A stretch of 17,443 nt of DNA from JAWXCF01 sp034440515 (lineage in GTDB: Bacteria > Bacteroidota > Bacteroidia > CAILMK01). The position numbers and the translations under genes were made by a program. Below are positions 14,500-17,443 of the stretch, in pieces. The stretch's first letter is position 1. Every line of letters begins with the position of its first letter. The notes beneath the pieces are model-generated. The model ran no database searches, was not told the origin of the DNA, and worked only from the letters and a program-made list of their open reading frames with translations. Location of the stretch: NCBI GenBank assembly GCA_034440515.1, contig JAWXCF010000084.1, forward strand, positions 1 to 17,443, read 5' to 3'.

Positions 14500-15731
14500 T
14501 AAAACTTGATTCGAAATGGCGGTTCAGAATCAATGAATTAGCTATATATTTTACAATAACTGGATTCATTCTTCACGAGCGTACTCCCATTTTTTTATCT
14601 ATTGGTACAGTATTATTTATTGCTCACGCCTTAGTCAATCATCCCATATTAGCATTTAGATCAGTACTTAGGCAACTACCCTATGTTAGTTGGTTTTGCT
14701 TTTATGTTTTAATCATAATTTCAGGATTATATAGCGACAATCAAATATGGTATCAAAAGGACGTTGCACTAAAATTATCTTGTTTTGCTATCCCTTTTGG
14801 TTTAAGTATCTGGCCACCAACTTATGAAAGGTTTGAATGGATATTAAAATACTTTATTATTTTTATCAGCATAGCAGGTGTGTTAGCCTTTGGAAATTAT
14901 CTATTTAATTATACAGAAATTAATGAGTCAATTTTACGTAGTAAGCCTATCCCTATAATATCAGGAATAAATCACATTTATTTTAGTATTATGTTGGCAT
15001 TTAGTACGATACTACTCATTATTAAAGCTTTTGATTACAATTTAACTAGTCGGGATTGGCGGTATTTAATAAAAATAAATCTCCCCTTAAATGTCATATT
15101 CCTTCACGTTATATCCGCTAGAACAGGACTTATTAGCTTTTATGTAGTTTCATTTATTATGGTCGTTATGTTCATTTGGCAACGTAAAAAGGTTGTTCAA
15201 GGTTTTATTACTTTAGCAACTTTACTATTCCTTGCAGGTTTTGCCTTAAAATTTGTGCCCAGCCTTAATAATAGATTGATTAATACTGCAGTAGATATAA
15301 GCAAGGCAAGAAGCAAAGAAGATAAAAACCACTATAGCTTTAGTATGAGGGTAGAGGGTTTGAAAATGGGGGTCAATGTAATCAAAAACAATCCAATTTT
15401 AGGTGTTGGTGCAGGTGATGTGCAAGATGATGTAAAGCAGGAATACATTAATCAAAATTCTAAAATGATAGAAGTTAATAGGGTTATGCCTCATCATCAA
15501 TTTATTTATAGTTATTTAGCTGCCGGGATTTTAATGCCAATTTTACTTTTACTTATTTTATTAGTTCCAATCTTCCAATTGTCAGGGGAGTTAAAGTTGA
15601 TTTATATTTCATTTGCAACCGTTACAAGTCTCAGCTGGATGTTTGAACCAGGACTAGAGCGTCAAATTGGTGTATGTTTTTTTGTGTTATTTAGTTGCTT
15701 GATAAATAGTCAAAAAAGACAATTAAGTTAA
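14496..15731 (+). CDS. O-antigen ligase / polymerase-like membrane protein
   Basis: 411 residues with about ten to twelve hydrophobic segments, an integral inner-membrane protein. The large periplasmic loop, after about residue 255, is the diagnostic part of the O-antigen ligase family (Wzy_C/WaaL type): SMRVEGLKMGVNVIKNNPIL with Arg285, GVGAGDV (303-309), and MPHHQFIYSYLAAGI with His333-His334. A further conserved-looking SARTGL (207-212) precedes a membrane helix. Members join undecaprenyl-linked glycans to lipid A-core or polymerise glycan units, and this family cannot be split into ligase or polymerase from sequence alone. It overlaps the LysM-DPBB gene by 4 bases and is the last gene of the cluster. 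Its stop lies 4 bases from the stop of convergent nadE, with no terminator hairpin between them. Confidence 0.88.
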   Translation: MIKLDSKWRFRINELAIYFTITGFILHERTPIFLSIGTVLFIAHALVNHPILAFRSVLRQLPYVSWFCFYVLIIISGLYSDNQIWYQKDVALKLSCFAIPFGLSIWPPTYERFEWILKYFIIFISIAGVLAFGNYLFNYTEINESILRSKPIPIISGINHIYFSIMLAFSTILLIIKAFDYNLTSRDWRYLIKINLPLNVIFLHVISARTGLISFYVVSFIMVVMFIWQRKKVVQGFITLATLLFLAGFALKFVPSLNNRLINTAVDISKARSKEDKNHYSFSMRVEGLKMGVNVIKNNPILGVGAGDVQDDVKQEYINQNSKMIEVNRVMPHHQFIYSYLAAGILMPILLLLILLVPIFQLSGELKLIYISFATVTSLSWMFEPGLERQIGVCFFVLFSCLINSQKRQLS

Positions 15732-15735
15732 AGTA

Positions 15736-17370
15736 CTACTCTAAGTATTTAGCTACAATCGGTATTCTACGTCCAGAACCAAATGCCTTATCACTCATTC
15801 GTAAAATGGGTGGCGCTTGAAATCTCTTGTATTCTGTCCTATTTACCATTTTTAATATTTTTTTTACCAATTCAACATCAAAACCCAGTTCGACTATTTC
15901 ATCAGGACCTCTTTCTAATTCTATATATTGAAATAAGATGGCATCTAAAATATTATAACTTGGCAATGAATCACTATCCTTTTGACCTGGTCTTAATTCT
16001 GCAGAAGGCTCCTTGTTTAAAATATTCTCCGGAATAATGTTATTATACTCATTGTTAATATATCTACAAAGTTCATATACTTCTGTTTTGTATAAATCTC
16101 CAATTACACTAATTGCACCAATGCTATCCCCATACATAGTACTGTAACCAACTGCTAATTCGCTCTTATTTGAAGTATTTAATACTATGTTACCTAATTT
16201 ATTACTAAGTGCCATCAGCATAATTCCTCTTATCCTACCCTGCATATTCTCTTCTGTCAGATCCTCTGGTTTTTTACCAAAGTGAGGCGCCATAGTGGTC
16301 TTTAATTCTTCAAATACATTTGCAATAGGGATAATTTTATGATCGCACCCAATGCGATGAATCATATCGAGACTATCGTCTATACTTCCTAGACTGCTAT
16401 ATTCAGAAGGCATTAGTACCGGTAAAATGTTCTCTGGGCCTAATGCTTGATATGCAAGTGCTAAGACTAAGGCAGAATCAACACCGCCAGACATACCTAA
16501 AATAGCAGTCTTAAAATTGAGTTTTTTAAAATAACCCTTTATCCCTATTATTAAAGCAGAATATATATCACGATACTTATTATACTCTAAGTTAACGTCT
16601 TCGACACTTGAAATACTTGAATCAAAGATTCTTAATTCCTCATTAATATGACTCATTTGATTGTAACTACCGTCAGCAAAATAAACACCAGACCTTCCGT
16701 CAAAAATTAACTCGGTCTGTGCCCCAATCGTATTTACATAATAAAATGGTATGTTAAATTGTTTGGCGTTGGTTTGCAGTACCTTGATTCTATCTACATT
16801 ATGGGAATGGCTAAACGGACTTGCAGATATGTTTATCGCTAATTCTGGTTTATAATAATTAAGCTCATCCATAGGGATAAATGTATATAATGGGTTATCA
16901 TTTACATTCCAAATATCCTCACATATAGTTAAAGCTATTCTTACATTATTGTGACTAATACACAGATTGCCGTATGCTTGCTGAAAATATCTATATTCAT
17001 CAAATACATCATAATTAGGTAGTAAAGACTTATTAATTACATTTCGTATTGAACCTTCGTACAAGTAATAAGCAGAATTAAATAAGTCCTTACCATTTGG
17101 ATCATTATTTATAGATGGTCCACCAACTATAATTCCTATGTTTGGATAGTCTGTTGCTAATTCTGTAATTTTTTTAATACTTTTATCAACAAAATCTTTA
17201 AAATTAAGGAAGTCCATAGGCGGATAACCACAAATACTTAACTCTGGAAACACCACCAAATCAGCTCCAAGTTCAATAGCCTTATCTATATTAGACTTTA
17301 TTTTTACCAGATTATTATCAAAATCACCTATTAAAGTGTCAATTTGAGCTAATGCAATTTTTAAGGACAT
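15736..17370 (-). CDS. nadE: Glutamine-dependent NAD+ synthetase
   Basis: 544 residues with two domains. The N-terminal carbon-nitrogen hydrolase (nitrilase-type) domain has the triad Glu43 (FPELSICGYPP), Lys114 (INKSLLPNYDVFDEYRYF) and Cys150 (TICEDIW), and releases ammonia from glutamine. The C-terminal domain (from about 265) has the PP-loop LGMSGGVDSALV at 291-302 that binds ATP, and NTSNKSELAVGYSTMYGDS downstream, which form the NAD synthetase active site. Together they turn deamido-NAD, glutamine and ATP into NAD+ in the cytoplasm. The length fits the shorter two-domain class. The last part, DRIPIVAKYLE-like (GSGRRIPIVAKYLE), is the usual C terminus. It is convergent with the O-antigen ligase-like gene at 4 bases. 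Confidence 0.97.
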   Translation of the reverse strand: MSLKIALAQIDTLIGDFDNNLVKIKSNIDKAIELGADLVVFPELSICGYPPMDFLNFKDFVDKSIKKITELATDYPNIGIIVGGPSINNDPNGKDLFNSAYYLYEGSIRNVINKSLLPNYDVFDEYRYFQQAYGNLCISHNNVRIALTICEDIWNVNDNPLYTFIPMDELNYYKPELAINISASPFSHSHNVDRIKVLQTNAKQFNIPFYYVNTIGAQTELIFDGRSGVYFADGSYNQMSHINEELRIFDSSISSVEDVNLEYNKYRDIYSALIIGIKGYFKKLNFKTAILGMSGGVDSALVLALAYQALGPENILPVLMPSEYSSLGSIDDSLDMIHRIGCDHKIIPIANVFEELKTTMAPHFGKKPEDLTEENMQGRIRGIMLMALSNKLGNIVLNTSNKSELAVGYSTMYGDSIGAISVIGDLYKTEVYELCRYINNEYNNIIPENILNKEPSAELRPGQKDSDSLPSYNILDAILFQYIELERGPDEIVELGFDVELVKKILKMVNRTEYKRFQAPPILRMSDKAFGSGRRIPIVAKYLE

Positions 17371-17375
17371 AGTTG

Positions 17376-17383
17376 CAAATTTA
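17376..17383 (-). promoter_or_regulatory. Candidate -7 box close to the nadE start (TAAATTTG)
   Basis: On the minus strand TAAATTTG fully matches TAnnTTTG but ends only 5 bases before the nadE ATG, so transcription from it would begin at or almost at the start codon. No TTG is seen at the usual 17-23 base distance (only TTTTTG 7 bases upstream). The flanking sequence to the window edge (17371-17443) is very AT-rich and holds no gene. Confidence 0.25.
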
Positions 17384-17443
17384 AAAAAAGCAAAAACAGT
17401 AATTAGAGATTATAGTAAGTTTTAAATTTTCCTGATTTATAAA

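Noticed and set aside
15725..15745. Terminator between the O-antigen ligase-like gene and nadE
   Set aside because: Only 4 bases separate the stops and no stem with a T-run is visible around them.
1..17443. Mobile element, defence system, CRISPR array, tRNA or rRNA
   Set aside because: No transposase, integrase, toxin-antitoxin pair, regular spaced repeats, tRNA cloverleaf or rRNA sequence was recognised; base composition looks even through the window by eye.

Overview
The window is an AT-rich stretch of chromosome from a member of the Bacteroidota. The main signs are a C-terminal type IX secretion (T9SS) sorting domain on the aminopeptidase, a Bacteroidota-style HMG-CoA lyase, a DUF349 repeat protein, several candidate TAnnTTTG -7 promoter boxes, and the lack of clear Shine-Dalgarno sequences before most starts. 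The genus cannot be told from this sequence. I see no insertion sequence, integrase, CRISPR array, tRNA or rRNA. Genes are densely packed and the region reads as core chromosome with an envelope-related gene cluster.

Layout. (1) Positions 1-2615: the 3' end of a deoxynucleoside kinase (+) runs 24 bases into the 3' end of a convergent gene for a secreted M1 zinc aminopeptidase (-). (2) 2699-6554: gyrA (+) is followed by an overlapping gene for an exported TPR protein, and this unit ends at a strong hairpin at 6582-6616. (3) 6711-8735: on the minus strand, an HMG-CoA lyase homologue and then ychF, with a candidate promoter between them. (4) 8803-15731: seven plus-strand genes joined by overlaps or gaps of at most 13 bases: DUF349 repeat protein, YbjN-like small protein, dual CDGSH iron-sulfur protein, GT4 glycosyltransferase, type II dehydroquinase (aroQ), LysM-DPBB wall protein, O-antigen ligase/polymerase-like membrane protein. 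(5) 15736-17370: glutamine-dependent NAD synthetase (nadE, -), convergent with the cluster and only 4 bases from it.

How the genes may work together. Most are housekeeping: nucleoside salvage, DNA topology, ribosome-associated ATPase, leucine or mevalonate-type acyl-CoA metabolism, shikimate pathway and NAD synthesis. The cluster in part 4 mixes envelope functions (glycosyltransferase, O-antigen ligase-like, LysM/DPBB) with cytoplasmic proteins of unclear role (DUF349, YbjN-like, CDGSH). The spacing indicates cotranscription, but a shared function is only inferred. T9SS cargo such as the aminopeptidase is known to be anchored to a special lipopolysaccharide in some Bacteroidota, so an O-antigen ligase nearby is suggestive but not evidence of a link.

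I found no clearly new defence or mobile system. The most distinctive points are an HMG-CoA lyase homologue with an apparently altered active site, a DPBB domain that seems to have lost the RlpA catalytic aspartate, a face-to-face pair of promoter boxes at 8754-8771, and the composition of the seven-gene cluster.
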